The translations under genes and the position numbers were made by a program. The notes beneath the pieces were generated by a model that was not told where the DNA came from, made no database searches, and saw nothing but the letters and a program-made list of their open reading frames with translations. A DNA stretch of 64,000 bases from Allomuricauda sp. CP2A (GTDB lineage: Bacteria; Bacteroidota; Bacteroidia; Flavobacteriales; Flavobacteriaceae). The stretch is taken from positions 1 to 64,000 of the forward strand of contig NZ_LXTT01000100.1 in assembly GCF_001683915.1 (NCBI RefSeq). Reading direction: 5' to 3'. Of this stretch, positions 10,276 through 19,792 are shown in pieces; the first letter of the stretch is position 1, and the number at the start of each line of letters is the position of its first letter.

Positions 10276-10405
10276 TTATCTGTGGTTATTGTGTTATTTG
10301 GTTACTGGGTTATTGCAATCAGTCTTTTGTCTTTGCTCTTTTTTTCTTTTTCTATTGTGGTTGATTGGTTATTATTCTTTTTCCATTTGTGACTTTCGGC
10401 TTCAA
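10276..10405. other. leuA-leuB spacer, T-rich, no gene seen
   Basis: This 130-base spacer contains several imperfect TGGTTATT units (for example at 10282-10315) and long T-runs on the plus strand. I see no gene or stable hairpin. It may carry an internal promoter or processing site, but the sequence does not show this. Confidence 0.5.
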
Positions 10406-11923
10406 TTATACTAGGTTGAGCATTTTTTCGGTGGCTTTTATGGCAGATACCGTTTGGTCTGAGTCCAATCCACGGGTGGTGAAATCCTTTTCCTTGGTTT
10501 GCCAAGTGATTATGGTTTCGCAAAGGGCGTCCGAGTTGCTTCCCGGCGGGATTCGCACGGCGTAGTCCACCAATTTAGGCAATTCCCGATTCTCCTTTTT
10601 GTACACTTTTTTCAATGCATTGATAAAAGCATCAAACTGTCCATCACCTTGGGCATTTTCCTCATACGTCTTGCCATCAATTTCAATGGAAAGGGTGGTA
10701 GAGGGCTTTAATCCCTTGGAATGGGTAAGCACGTAGGATTTTACAAATACCTTTTGTTGATGTAGGTTGCTGTCCAATACATCGGAAATGATATAGGGCA
10801 GGTCCTCTTTGGTGACCCGCTCCTTTTTATCCCCCAGCTCGATGATGCGCTCAGTGACTTTTTTAAGCTCATCGTCGTCCAAGGTCAATCCCAACTCTTG
10901 AAGATTCTTTTGGATATTGGCTTTTCCCGATGTTTTTCCTAGAGCGTATTTTCGTTTTCTCCCGAATCTTTCTGGTAATAGATCATTAAAGTAAAGATTC
11001 TTTTTGCTATCGCCATCCGCATGTATGCCAGCGGTTTGCGTAAAAACATTATCACCAACAATGGGTTTGTTGTCTGGAATGCTGAAACCTGTAAAGGCAG
11101 ATACCAATTTACTCACTTTATAAAGTGAGGATTCCTTTACCCCAATGGAAACTTCAGGCAAAAAATCGTTGATGACAGCCACTACACTGGCCAATGGAGC
11201 ATTACCAGCACGTTCGCCCATGCCATTTACGGTAAGGTGCAAACCATGGCAACCCGCCTTAACGGCTTCCATGACATTGGCCACACTGAGATCATAATCA
11301 TTATGGCCATGAAAATCGAAATGGATATCTGGGTATCGGTCTACAATCTTTTTGATGAATTCACCCGTTTCATAATGGGTCAAAACCCCAAGGGTGTCTG
11401 GCAGTAAAATGCGCTTTACGGGCTTTTTGGTCAGAAAATCCAAAAATTGAAAGACATATTCCTCGGAATTTCGCATTCCATTGCTCCAATCTTCTAGATA
11501 TACATTGGTTTCAATTCCCAATTCTTGGCCTTTGACCACCACATTTTCAATATCCTTAAAATGTTGCTCGGGTGTTTTCTTGAGTTGATGGGTCAAGTGG
11601 TTCAACGATCCCTTGGTTAAAAGATTTTGAACTTTGGCACCCGCTTCCTGCATCCATTTTAAGGAAACCCCATTATCCACAAAGGTGAGCACTTCCACTT
11701 TTGAAAGATATCCTTCCGCGGCGGCCCATTCCGTGATATTTTGCACAGCTTTGAGCTCGCCTTCAGAAACCCGTGCGGAGGCCACCTCAATGCGATCCAC
11801 TTTCAGCTCTTCCAACAGCAATTTTGCCAAGGTGAGTTTTTCTGAAGCGGAGAAGGAAACCCCAGAGGTTTGTTCACCATCCCGTAGGGTGGTGTCCATA
11901 ATTTCAATGGTGCGTGCTTTCAT
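10406..11923 (-). CDS. leuA: 2-isopropylmalate synthase family protein
   Basis: This 505-residue enzyme of the DRE-TIM metallolyase family probably condenses acetyl-CoA with 2-oxoisovalerate. The N-terminal TIM barrel begins IMDTTLRDGEQT, has the metal and active-site motif DFHGHNDYDLSVAN (about residue 205) and GMGERAGNAPLAS. The C-terminal third is the LeuA allosteric domain that binds leucine. The sequence departs from E. coli LeuA (DGEQTSGVSFS in place of DGEQSPG), so citramalate or homocitrate synthase activity cannot be excluded. Its place inside leuCDAB, with ilvA also present, makes isopropylmalate synthase the best call. leuD ends 31 bases upstream. Confidence 0.88.
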   Translation of the reverse strand: MKARTIEIMDTTLRDGEQTSGVSFSASEKLTLAKLLLEELKVDRIEVASARVSEGELKAVQNITEWAAAEGYLSKVEVLTFVDNGVSLKWMQEAGAKVQNLLTKGSLNHLTHQLKKTPEQHFKDIENVVVKGQELGIETNVYLEDWSNGMRNSEEYVFQFLDFLTKKPVKRILLPDTLGVLTHYETGEFIKKIVDRYPDIHFDFHGHNDYDLSVANVMEAVKAGCHGLHLTVNGMGERAGNAPLASVVAVINDFLPEVSIGVKESSLYKVSKLVSAFTGFSIPDNKPIVGDNVFTQTAGIHADGDSKKNLYFNDLLPERFGRKRKYALGKTSGKANIQKNLQELGLTLDDDELKKVTERIIELGDKKERVTKEDLPYIISDVLDSNLHQQKVFVKSYVLTHSKGLKPSTTLSIEIDGKTYEENAQGDGQFDAFINALKKVYKKENRELPKLVDYAVRIPPGSNSDALCETIITWQTKEKDFTTRGLDSDQTVSAIKATEKMLNLV

Positions 11924-11954
11924 TTTTTAGTGCCGTAGTGTTCCGACTTATGGG

Positions 11955-12551
11955 TTATAGAGGCGTGTTTTCGGCGTATTTCTCAATATCATCCTGAATG
12001 TTCAACAAGTAATCAATGTCATCAAAACCATTGAGCATGTTCTGTTTTTTGTATTCATTGATTTCAAAGCTCTCGCTTTCCCCTGTTGCCAAAATGGTGA
12101 TGGTTTCATCGGGCAGGTTGATTTCCAATTCGGTTTTGGGGTCGGCCTCGATAGCTGTAAAAATCTTGTCCAAGAATGCTGGACTCACTTGTACCGGAAG
12201 TACGCCAATGTTTAAGCAGTTTCCCCTAAAAATATCGGCAAAAAAACTGGATACCACACATCTGAAACCGTAGTCATAAACGGCCCATGCGGCATGTTCC
12301 CTTGAAGAACCGGAACCAAAGTTTTTACCTCCGACCAAAATTTTTCCACTGTAAATGGGGTTGTTGAGCACAAAGTGCTCTTTTGGGGTTCCATCGGAAT
12401 TGTATCTCCAATCCCTAAAGAGGTTGTCCCCAAACCCTTTACGCTCGGTAGCTTTTAGGAATCTTGCGGGGATGATCTGGTCGGTATCCACATTCTCGAT
12501 GGGCAATGGTACCGCTGAACTTGTTAATATGTTGAATTTATCGTAAGCCAT
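11955..12551 (-). CDS. leuD: 3-isopropylmalate dehydratase, small subunit
   Basis: This 198-residue swivel subunit pairs with LeuC to isomerise 2- to 3-isopropylmalate. Family marks are NVDTDQIIPARFLK near residue 20 and the substrate loop GGKNFGSGSSREHA near residue 75. It follows leuC after an 82-base spacer with short repeats and precedes leuA by 31 bases. Confidence 0.96.
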   Translation of the reverse strand: MAYDKFNILTSSAVPLPIENVDTDQIIPARFLKATERKGFGDNLFRDWRYNSDGTPKEHFVLNNPIYSGKILVGGKNFGSGSSREHAAWAVYDYGFRCVVSSFFADIFRGNCLNIGVLPVQVSPAFLDKIFTAIEADPKTELEINLPDETITILATGESESFEINEYKKQNMLNGFDDIDYLLNIQDDIEKYAENTPL

Positions 12552-12580
12552 TATTTTTTCAATTATCAGTTATCAATTTA

Positions 12581-12633
12581 CAATGAACAATAACTTAAAA
12601 CATTGCTAATTGTTCATTGGATATTGTTCATTG
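12581..12633. repeat. Short direct and inverted repeats between leuC and leuD
   Basis: The 11-base unit CAATGAACAAT occurs at 12581-12591 and, in the opposite orientation, at 12609-12619 and 12623-12633, the last copy touching the leuC stop codon. The inverted pair can form a hairpin in the leuC-leuD message. Whether it affects mRNA stability is unknown. Confidence 0.75.
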
Positions 12634-14046
12634 TTAAGCAAAAGCTTCTTCATGCATGAGTTCCCTTGGGTCGGTCACTTTTCCGGTCACGGCAGCGGCA
12701 GCAGCCACCAATGGACTTGCCAAAAGAGTACGGGCTCCAGGCCCTTGTCTTCCTTCAAAGTTTCGGTTTGAGGTACTCACGGCATATTTTCCGGCAGGGA
12801 TTTTGTCATCATTCATGGCCAAACAGGCGGAACATCCGGGTTCGCGAAGTTCAAACCCTGCATCTTCCAATATATCCAAAATGCCCTCTTCTTTGATGGC
12901 TTCTTCCACTTTGTGAGAACCGGGCACCAACCAAGCGGTAACGTTATCAGCTTTTTTTCGGCCTTTTACGATGGAAGCGAAGGCCCTGAAATCCTCAATT
13001 CTACCGTTGGTGCAACTTCCCAAGAATACAAAGTCGATAGGTTTCCCTACCATGGCCTCGCCTTCATTGTAATCCATGTACTCCAAGGATTTTTTGTAGG
13101 TAGCTACAGCACCATCGATGGTTTCTGCCAATGGAATGTTATTGCTGATCCCGATACCCATTCCTGGGTTTGTACCAAAAGTGATCATGGGCTCTATCTC
13201 GCTGGCATCAAAAGTCACTTCTTTATCAAAAACCGCATCTTCATCAGAATAAAGGGTTTTCCAATATTCCATTGCAGCATCCCAATCATTGCCTTTTGGT
13301 GTATATTCTCTTCCTTTGATGTAGTCAAACGTCTTTTCATCCGGAGCGATCATACCTCCACGGGCACCCATTTCTATACTGAGGTTACAAACCGTCATAC
13401 GACCTTCCATGGACATGTTTTTGAAGACATCCCCGGCATATTCCACAAAATATCCAGTTGCACCAGAGGTGGACAACTTGGAAATGATGAAAAGCGCTAC
13501 GTCCTTGGGCGTAACAGCTTCGCTCAATGCTCCATTTACATTGATGCGCATACTTTTGGGCTTGGGCTGCATAATGCATTGGGTGGACAGCACCATTTCC
13601 ACTTCGCTGGTACCAATTCCGAAGGCAATGGCCCCAAAAGCGCCGTGGGTAGAGGTGTGTGAATCTCCACAAACAATGGTAGCTCCGGGAACGGTGATCC
13701 CATTTTCTGGGCCGATCACGTGTACAATTCCGTTTTTCTTATGCCCAAGCCCCCAATAGGGTATGTTGTGGGCGTTGGCATTTTCCTCCAAAGCCTTTAA
13801 TTGATTTGCGGACAACGGGTCTTTTACAGGCAAGTGTTGGTTTCGGGTAGGAGTATTGTGGTCGGCAGTAGCGAAGGTACGCTCTGGATACAATACTTTT
13901 ATTCCTCTGTTCTTTAATCCCAAAAAAGCTACGGGACTTGTAACTTCATGCACCAAATGTCTATCTATGAACAGCACATCCGGACCATTTTCAATATGCT
14001 TCACCACATGGGAATCCCATACTTTGTCAAATAGTGTTTTACTCAT
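12634..14046 (-). CDS. leuC: 3-isopropylmalate dehydratase, large subunit
   Basis: This 470-residue aconitase-family subunit carries the 4Fe-4S cluster. The cluster cysteines lie in FLGSCTNGR and in the ...PGCSACLAM segment near residues 345 and 405-410. [14 protein letters not shown] and [13 protein letters not shown] are typical substrate and fold motifs. The start at 14046 ([15 protein letters not shown]) matches the family; the longer open frame upstream is not conserved-looking. It is the first gene of the leu operon, with a -7 box 28 bases upstream. Confidence 0.97.
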   Translation of the reverse strand: MSKTLFDKVWDSHVVKHIENGPDVLFIDRHLVHEVTSPVAFLGLKNRGIKVLYPERTFATADHNTPTRNQHLPVKDPLSANQLKALEENANAHNIPYWGLGHKKNGIVHVIGPENGITVPGATIVCGDSHTSTHGAFGAIAFGIGTSEVEMVLSTQCIMQPKPKSMRINVNGALSEAVTPKDVALFIISKLSTSGATGYFVEYAGDVFKNMSMEGRMTVCNLSIEMGARGGMIAPDEKTFDYIKGREYTPKGNDWDAAMEYWKTLYSDEDAVFDKEVTFDASEIEPMITFGTNPGMGIGISNNIPLAETIDGAVATYKKSLEYMDYNEGEAMVGKPIDFVFLGSCTNGRIEDFRAFASIVKGRKKADNVTAWLVPGSHKVEEAIKEEGILDILEDAGFELREPGCSACLAMNDDKIPAGKYAVSTSNRNFEGRQGPGARTLLASPLVAAAAAVTGKVTDPRELMHEEAFA

Positions 14047-14073
14047 TGTCAGATTCAATAATTTGTAAGCAAA

Positions 14074-14081
14074 CAAAGTTA
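14074..14081 (-). promoter_or_regulatory. Putative -7 promoter box of the leu operon
   Basis: On the minus strand this reads TAACTTTG, a TAnnTTTG match 28 bases before the leuC start. No clear -33 box is visible. Confidence 0.45.
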
Positions 14082-14359
14082 AAATTTGATTTAAAACCTG
14101 CTTTCTTCTTGTCCATAAAATTACGATGTTCAACTTCAACTTTCATGAAATTGATGGAATGTTAACAAATGTTCACCCCACATTTTCAAATATCACTTCG
14201 GCATCATTAAAATTCATTAAGAATATAGATTAAAACATTGAAATTTAACAAGGTAGGTCGTTTTTTAACATTGTTGTAACGTTACCAAAACCTCAAGCTG
14301 CATACTTTAGGTGGATTCTACACAATAACTCATTCATTAATTAAATCAAACAACGAACA
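14082..14359. other. Spacer between divergent leuC and the DUF2911 gene
   Basis: This AT-rich spacer must hold the promoter of the rightward gene at 14360. I see no gene, and no hairpin or attenuator-like leader peptide with leucine codons on the minus strand. TGTAACGTTACC at 14275-14285 is a short palindrome (GTAACGTTAC) of unknown role. Confidence 0.5.
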
Positions 14360-15472
14360 ATGAAGAAATTTTACTCGGCCTTGTCGGCCACAATGATCAC
14401 AGCGGTACTTTTTATGACAAGTACGGCAACGGCGCAATTGGACTTTCTGCCTCGGGGCAGCCAGATGGCAAAAGTGTCCCAACGTATTGGTACCACAGAT
14501 GTCTCTATTATCTATTCAAGACCCAGTGTAAATGATAGGGAAATATGGGGCGTCTTGGTTCCGTATGGCATGAACAATCTCGGATTTGGAACGGCCACCG
14601 AATCGCCATGGAGAGCAGGAGCCAATGAAAACACGGTGTTCAAGACCACACATGACCTTACCATTGGCGGAAAGACCCTTCCTGCCGGAAAGTATGGATT
14701 GCACATGATTGTCAATGAAGACAATACGGCCACAATCATATTTTCCAATAACCATGAAGCTTGGGGCAGCTATTTTTACGACCCTTCCGAGGATGCCCTT
14801 CGGGTGGATGTGGAGACCAAGGAAATTCCGCATGTTGAGCTACTCACGTATACTTTTGACGAAGTTGGGCCAAATTCGGCAACTGTGTCATTAAGCTGGG
14901 AGAAAAAGCAAATTCCATTTACCATTGAAACGGATGTCACGGGCAACGTTATGGCTGAAATCCGTCAGCAACTGCAAACTTCCCCCGGATTTAACCGACA
15001 AACCTGGGAGCAGGCCGCTGGGTATGCGCTGAACAATGGGGGCGATTTGGATGAAGCACTGGGCTGGGTCAATGCCGCCATTGAGGGGCAGTTTTTCAGT
15101 CAGAAGAATTTCAATAACCTAAGTTTGAAATCCCAGATTTTAGAGCGACAAGGAAAAACAGCCGAAGCCAAAGCGGTTATGGATGAAGCCATGCCTTTGG
15201 GAACTATTTTAGAGATTCACAGTTACGGCAGACAATTAATTGCCCAAAACAGAAGCGAAGAAGCACTGGAAGTTTTTAAGTGGAATGCCAAAAACCACAA
15301 AAATACTTGGCCGGTGGATTATGGTCTGGCACGAGGGTATTCCGCAGTTGGCAACTACAAAACGGCACTAAAACACCTTAAAATTGCCGAGGGCAGGGCT
15401 CCGGATGAACTGAATAAAAATGCCATTGTGGCCAATATCACCAAACTGGAAGAAGGAACGGATATCAATTAG
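14360..15472 (+). CDS. Secreted DUF2911 protein with C-terminal TPR-like repeats
   Basis: This 370-residue protein has a clear signal peptide (MKKFYSALSATMITAVLFM...ATAQ, cleavage near residue 26). Residues about 30-175 form a DUF2911 domain (SQRIGTTDVSIIYSRPSV, EIWGVLVPYG, WRAGANENT, LPAGKYGLHM), a family of unknown function common in Bacteroidota. Residues about 210-365 look helical and TPR-like (QAAGYALNNGGDLDEALGWVNAAI; SEEALEVFKWNAKNHKNTW; YKTALKHLKIAE). It is a single-gene unit ending in a terminator. The role is unknown; a periplasmic or envelope location is inferred from the signal peptide. Confidence 0.85.
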   Translation: MKKFYSALSATMITAVLFMTSTATAQLDFLPRGSQMAKVSQRIGTTDVSIIYSRPSVNDREIWGVLVPYGMNNLGFGTATESPWRAGANENTVFKTTHDLTIGGKTLPAGKYGLHMIVNEDNTATIIFSNNHEAWGSYFYDPSEDALRVDVETKEIPHVELLTYTFDEVGPNSATVSLSWEKKQIPFTIETDVTGNVMAEIRQQLQTSPGFNRQTWEQAAGYALNNGGDLDEALGWVNAAIEGQFFSQKNFNNLSLKSQILERQGKTAEAKAVMDEAMPLGTILEIHSYGRQLIAQNRSEEALEVFKWNAKNHKNTWPVDYGLARGYSAVGNYKTALKHLKIAEGRAPDELNKNAIVANITKLEEGTDIN

Positions 15473-15496
15473 AAAGTTATAGCGAAGTAGAAGCAT

Positions 15497-15521
15497 AAGC
15501 CCGGCGAAAGCTGGGCTTTTT
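15497..15521 (+). terminator. Terminator after the DUF2911 gene
   Basis: The stem AAGCCCGGC / GCTGGGCTT (one G-U pair) has a GAAA tetraloop and is followed by T-residues. It overlaps the stop codon of the converging recG gene. Confidence 0.85.
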
Positions 15522-17658
15522 AGCTGATATAATTCCAAATCGTCTTGTTTTGCATCATTTTGGTATAGGCTCTAAGAATCGGGGCATTTTCTGGTTTTTC
15601 TAGCCTTGGGTCATCCTTCAGCAATTGGATGGCATGGTACCGGGCCGTTTTTAAGATTTGGTTGTCCTTTACAATATCGGCAATCTTTAAGGTGAGCAAA
15701 CCGCTTTGTTGGGTGCCCATTAGATCCCCGGGGCCACGGAGTTTTAAATCCACTTCGGCAATTTCAAAGCCATCATTGGTGCGCACCATGGTCTGCAGCC
15801 GGGTTTTGGCATCTTCGGATAGTTTGTGGCCCGTCATCAGAATACAAAAACTCTGCTCCGCACCACGACCCACGCGACCACGAAGCTGGTGCAGTTGCGA
15901 AAGCCCAAACCGCTCGGCACTTTCAATGATCATCACTGAGGCATTGGGCACATTCACCCCGACCTCAATGACTGTGGTAGCCACCATAATCTGGGTCTCA
16001 CCTTTCACAAAACGCTCCATTTCATAATCCTTATCAGCAGGTTTCATTTTGCCATGGACAATGGATATTTGATATTCGGGCATGGGAAATTCTCGGGCAA
16101 TGCTTTCATAGCCGTCCATCAAATCCTTGTAATCCAACGCTTCGGATTCTTGAATCAATGGATAGACGATGTAGACCTGTCGCCCTTTTTTGATTTCATC
16201 TTTGATGAACTTGAACACTTTTAACCGATTACTGTCATACCGATGAACGGTCTTCACGGGTTTCCGTCCCGGAGGAAGCTCATCAATGACCGAGACATCC
16301 AAATCGCCATACAAGCTCATGGCCAAGGTTCTGGGAATCGGCGTGGCCGTCATGACCAAAATATGGGGAGGCGCCCCCCTGGTTCCCCCATTTGGGGTTT
16401 GGGGCGGGCTTCCTTTATGCCAAAGCTTGGAGCGTTGCGCCACCCCAAACCGATGTTGCTCATCCACAATGGCCAACCCCAAATTTTTAAACTGCACCTT
16501 GTCTTCCAGAACAGCGTGGGTGCCTACCAAAATGTTGAGATTCCCATTTTCCAATTGGTTGTGTAAAAGGGTTCGTTCCGATTTTTTTGTGGAACCCGTC
16601 AACAAGGCAATTTTTACGTCCATTTTGCCCAGCAATTCTTTCAAACCATTGTAGTGTTGAGTGGCCAAAATTTCTGTAGGCGCCATCAAACAGGCCTGAA
16701 AGCCATTGTCCATGGCCAGCAACATGCACATTAAGGCCACGATGGTCTTTCCGGAACCCACATCCCCCTGAAGCAAACGGTTCATTTGGGCGTTGCTGCC
16801 CAAATCGCCCCGAATTTCCTTGATGACCCGTTTTTGGGCATCGGTCAGTTCAAAAGGCAGATGATTTCCGAAGAAAGAAGTGAAATTTTCCCCAACGTTT
16901 TCAAAAGGCAGTCCTTTTATTTTGTGTTTACGTATCAGTTTTTTGGAAATCAGTTGGAGCTGCACATAAAACAGTTCTTCAAATTTCAACCGGAATTGGG
17001 CCTTGGCCAATAGTTCCTGATTTTTGGGAAAGTGGATATTAAAAAGCGCCTCACTTTTGGATATCAGTCGCAGTTCTTCCATTATGGGTTGGGACAACGA
17101 TTCCGGAAACTGCCCTTTGGACTCCATGAACAATTGCTGCATCATCTTTCCCACCACCCGATTGGTGATTCCCTTTGCGCTCAACTTTTCCGTGGAGGGA
17201 TAAATGGGCTGCATGGCCACCTTTAATCCTTTTTGATGTTCCGAGAGCAGTTCCATTTCGGGGTGGGGCATGGAAAAGGTGCTGCCGTATTTGGAAATTC
17301 GTCCAAAAACCACGTAAGGCTCATTGATTTTCAAGTTTTCCCTGATCCACTTATGGCCTCGGAACCAAACCAGCTCCATTTGCCCAGTGTCATCCACAAA
17401 AGTCGCCACCAAGCGTTTCCCCCGTTTTTGCTCCACCGTTTTTAAGTGGATGATTTTACCGACCACTTGCACATCGGCACCACTGGGTTGTAGCTGATTG
17501 ATTTTGTAATAGCTGGTGCGGTCCAAATACCGATTGGGAAACAGATGAAGCAGGTCCCTGTAGGTCTCAATCCCCAGCTCAGCCTTGAGTATATCGGCCC
17601 TGTTGGGGCCAACACCTTTTAAATAGGGTATGGGAGTTTGCAAAAAATTGGGATTCAT
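15520..17658 (-). CDS. recG: ATP-dependent DNA helicase RecG
   Basis: This 712-residue protein remodels stalled replication forks and branched DNA. It has the N-terminal wedge/OB domain (about residues 1-270), Walker A GDVGSGKT, the DEQH box in VDEQHRFGVAQR, motif III TATPIPRTLA and the C-terminal HQLRGRVGRG. The start at 17658 (MNPNFLQTPIPYLKGVG) is the family start. Residues about 416-431 (KGSPPQTPNGGTRGAPPH) form a proline/glycine insertion just before motif III. The insertion is encoded by an almost perfect palindrome at 16367-16413. It lies in a surface loop by family logic, so the enzyme is probably active. Confidence 0.95.
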   Translation of the reverse strand: MNPNFLQTPIPYLKGVGPNRADILKAELGIETYRDLLHLFPNRYLDRTSYYKINQLQPSGADVQVVGKIIHLKTVEQKRGKRLVATFVDDTGQMELVWFRGHKWIRENLKINEPYVVFGRISKYGSTFSMPHPEMELLSEHQKGLKVAMQPIYPSTEKLSAKGITNRVVGKMMQQLFMESKGQFPESLSQPIMEELRLISKSEALFNIHFPKNQELLAKAQFRLKFEELFYVQLQLISKKLIRKHKIKGLPFENVGENFTSFFGNHLPFELTDAQKRVIKEIRGDLGSNAQMNRLLQGDVGSGKTIVALMCMLLAMDNGFQACLMAPTEILATQHYNGLKELLGKMDVKIALLTGSTKKSERTLLHNQLENGNLNILVGTHAVLEDKVQFKNLGLAIVDEQHRFGVAQRSKLWHKGSPPQTPNGGTRGAPPHILVMTATPIPRTLAMSLYGDLDVSVIDELPPGRKPVKTVHRYDSNRLKVFKFIKDEIKKGRQVYIVYPLIQESEALDYKDLMDGYESIAREFPMPEYQISIVHGKMKPADKDYEMERFVKGETQIMVATTVIEVGVNVPNASVMIIESAERFGLSQLHQLRGRVGRGAEQSFCILMTGHKLSEDAKTRLQTMVRTNDGFEIAEVDLKLRGPGDLMGTQQSGLLTLKIADIVKDNQILKTARYHAIQLLKDDPRLEKPENAPILRAYTKMMQNKTIWNYIS
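16367..16413. repeat. GC-rich palindromic insertion inside recG
   Basis: Forty-seven bases form an imperfect inverted repeat. The outer arms are GGAGGCGCCCCCC and GGGGCGGGCTTCC, and the inner hairpin is CCCCCATTTGGGG. It is much more GC-rich than its surroundings and keeps the recG frame. It resembles coding palindromic elements described in other bacteria, but I cannot assign it to a named family. Confidence 0.75.
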
Positions 17659-17704
17659 CAAACTAAAATATGTAATTTGGAAGGACTTTTGATAGTATGA
17701 CGGT

Positions 17705-19792
17705 ATGAAGCGAACCCCATTTCTTGTTTTTTTTCTTCTCATGCAGTTGCTTTCCGCCCAGGTTCAGGATAAGGTAGACTTTACCCATGCCGAGGTTTTT
17801 GTCGAACCAATTCCAGAGGAAAAGAAAATAAATGGGTCGGTCACCTATCGGTTTGATGTGCTCAAAGATGTGGATTCTATCTTTTTGGATGCCCATGATA
17901 TTGATTTCTCTTCTGTTCTATTGGATAAGAAAAGTGTACCCTTTACGAGTACTGGAAGTACAATCTCCATTTCAGAAAAATTTAAAAAGGGAGACACCCA
18001 TTCCATAGAACTGCGATATACAGCCCACCCTAAGCAAACAGTTTACTTTTTGGGATGGGATGATGACACGAAAGGTGATGAGCAAATCTGGACCCAAGGC
18101 CAAGGCAAATACACCAGCCATTGGTTGCCCAGTTTTGATGATATGAACGAAAAAGTAGAGTTTGATATCAGCATAAAGACAAAAAAGAACCTCACCGTTT
18201 TTGCCAACGGAAAGCTCTTGGACAAAAAGGAGTATGTAAACAATGGGATTACTTGGCGCTACGACATGAAAGAACCCATGAGCAGTTACCTTGTAGCTTT
18301 TGCCATTGGTAATTTTGAAAAGGAGACCATGCTGTCAAGTTCTGGGGTGCCCATTGAGCTCTATTACGAACCCAAAGACAGTCTAAAAGTTGAACCCACG
18401 TATCGATACACCCAACATATTTTTGATTTTTTGGAAAAGGAGATAGGTGTTCAGTATCCCTGGCAGAACTATAAGCAAATTCCCGTACAGGATTTTTTGT
18501 ATGCCGGAATGGAAAATACCGGAGCCACCATTTTTTCCAACACCCTTGTGGTGGATTCCATTGCATTTAAGGATAAAAATTATGTCAATGTCAATGCGCA
18601 CGAGTTGGCCCACCAGTGGTTTGGGGATTTGGTCACGGAGCAGAGTGGGGAACACCATTGGTTGCACGAAGGGTTTGCCACATTCTATGCCTATTTGGCC
18701 GAAAAAGATATTTTCGGGGACGAATACTACTACTGGCACCTGTTGGAAACGGCACAGGCACTGGCCAACTTTTCAGGGGAGGGCAATGGAGAAGCCTTGA
18801 CCAATTCCAGTGCAGGAAGCCTTACTTTTTATGAGAAAGGAGCTTGGGCCTTGGTAATGCTGAAAGAAAGGGTGGGGGATGCCAATTTTAAGCAGGGCAT
18901 CAAGAATTATCTGAATACGTATGCCTATCAAAATGTCACTATTCCCGATTTTATGTGGGAAATGGAAAAAGCCTCGGGAGTGAAACTTTCAGATTTTGAA
19001 TCGGTTTGGCTGCAAGAATCGGAATTCCCTTTTGAGGAGGTGAAACGTTTCTTGATGGAGAAAAGTCCTTCCGTCAAAAGCTATTTTGAGTTACAAAACC
19101 AGATTGGGGGAGATTTGGAATCCGCAGAGACAATTTTACAAGAAAAGTGGGCCACTTTAAATTCCGAACAGTTGAAACACCATTTGGTTTTGGATTATGG
19201 AAGTAAGTTCTCCACCTCCACCATTTCCAAAATGTTGAAAACGGAAAATCTGAAAGTGCGGCAAGCACTGGCCTTGTCCACGGAAAAAATTCCCCAAGAA
19301 ATCCAGTTGGATTTTGAGACCCTTTTGGAGGATGAAAGTTATGTTACTTTGGAATCTGCTCTATATAAGCTCTGGACTGATTTTCCAGAGAGCAGACAGC
19401 AATATCTGGACGAAACAGATGGGATCATGGGATTTTCCAATAAAAATATCCGATTACTTTGGTTGACCTTGGCCTTGGTGACACCGGAATATAATGCAGA
19501 ATTAAAGCCCAGCTATTTTGAAGAACTCAGCAATTATACCAGCTCGGAATTCCATTTTGAGGTGCGGTTGCTGGCATTTCAATATCTAAAAAGTATCGGG
19601 GGTTTCAACGATGCATCATTGCGGAATTTAGTCGAGGCCTGCAGCCACCATGTTTGGCATTTTAAAAAATCATCGCGGAAAATTTTAAAGGAATTTTTAA
19701 AGAGCGAGGGCAGCATGGCACGATTAAAGGCCCTTTATCCTTTGTTAAACCAAGAAGAACAGCAATATTTGGACAAAACTTTGGGTAAATGA
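17705..19792 (+). CDS. Secreted M1-family metallopeptidase (aminopeptidase)
   Basis: This 695-residue zinc aminopeptidase has a signal peptide (MKRTPFLVFFLLMQLLSAQ). An N-terminal beta domain is followed by the substrate-binding GMENTGATIF motif. The catalytic HELAHQWFGD starts at residue 299, with the third zinc ligand in WLHEGFATF twenty residues later. A C-terminal helical domain completes an M1 layout shorter than E. coli PepN. It is probably periplasmic or surface-located and trims peptides. Its TGA stop overlaps the ATG of the patatin gene (ATGA), so the two are translationally coupled. A 46-base divergent gap separates it from recG. Confidence 0.93.
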   Translation: MKRTPFLVFFLLMQLLSAQVQDKVDFTHAEVFVEPIPEEKKINGSVTYRFDVLKDVDSIFLDAHDIDFSSVLLDKKSVPFTSTGSTISISEKFKKGDTHSIELRYTAHPKQTVYFLGWDDDTKGDEQIWTQGQGKYTSHWLPSFDDMNEKVEFDISIKTKKNLTVFANGKLLDKKEYVNNGITWRYDMKEPMSSYLVAFAIGNFEKETMLSSSGVPIELYYEPKDSLKVEPTYRYTQHIFDFLEKEIGVQYPWQNYKQIPVQDFLYAGMENTGATIFSNTLVVDSIAFKDKNYVNVNAHELAHQWFGDLVTEQSGEHHWLHEGFATFYAYLAEKDIFGDEYYYWHLLETAQALANFSGEGNGEALTNSSAGSLTFYEKGAWALVMLKERVGDANFKQGIKNYLNTYAYQNVTIPDFMWEMEKASGVKLSDFESVWLQESEFPFEEVKRFLMEKSPSVKSYFELQNQIGGDLESAETILQEKWATLNSEQLKHHLVLDYGSKFSTSTISKMLKTENLKVRQALALSTEKIPQEIQLDFETLLEDESYVTLESALYKLWTDFPESRQQYLDETDGIMGFSNKNIRLLWLTLALVTPEYNAELKPSYFEELSNYTSSEFHFEVRLLAFQYLKSIGGFNDASLRNLVEACSHHVWHFKKSSRKILKEFLKSEGSMARLKALYPLLNQEEQQYLDKTLGK

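Noticed and set aside
12913-13662. A 249-codon plus-strand frame inside leuC.
   Set aside because: leuC is complete and conserved on the other strand; the antisense product shows no family features.
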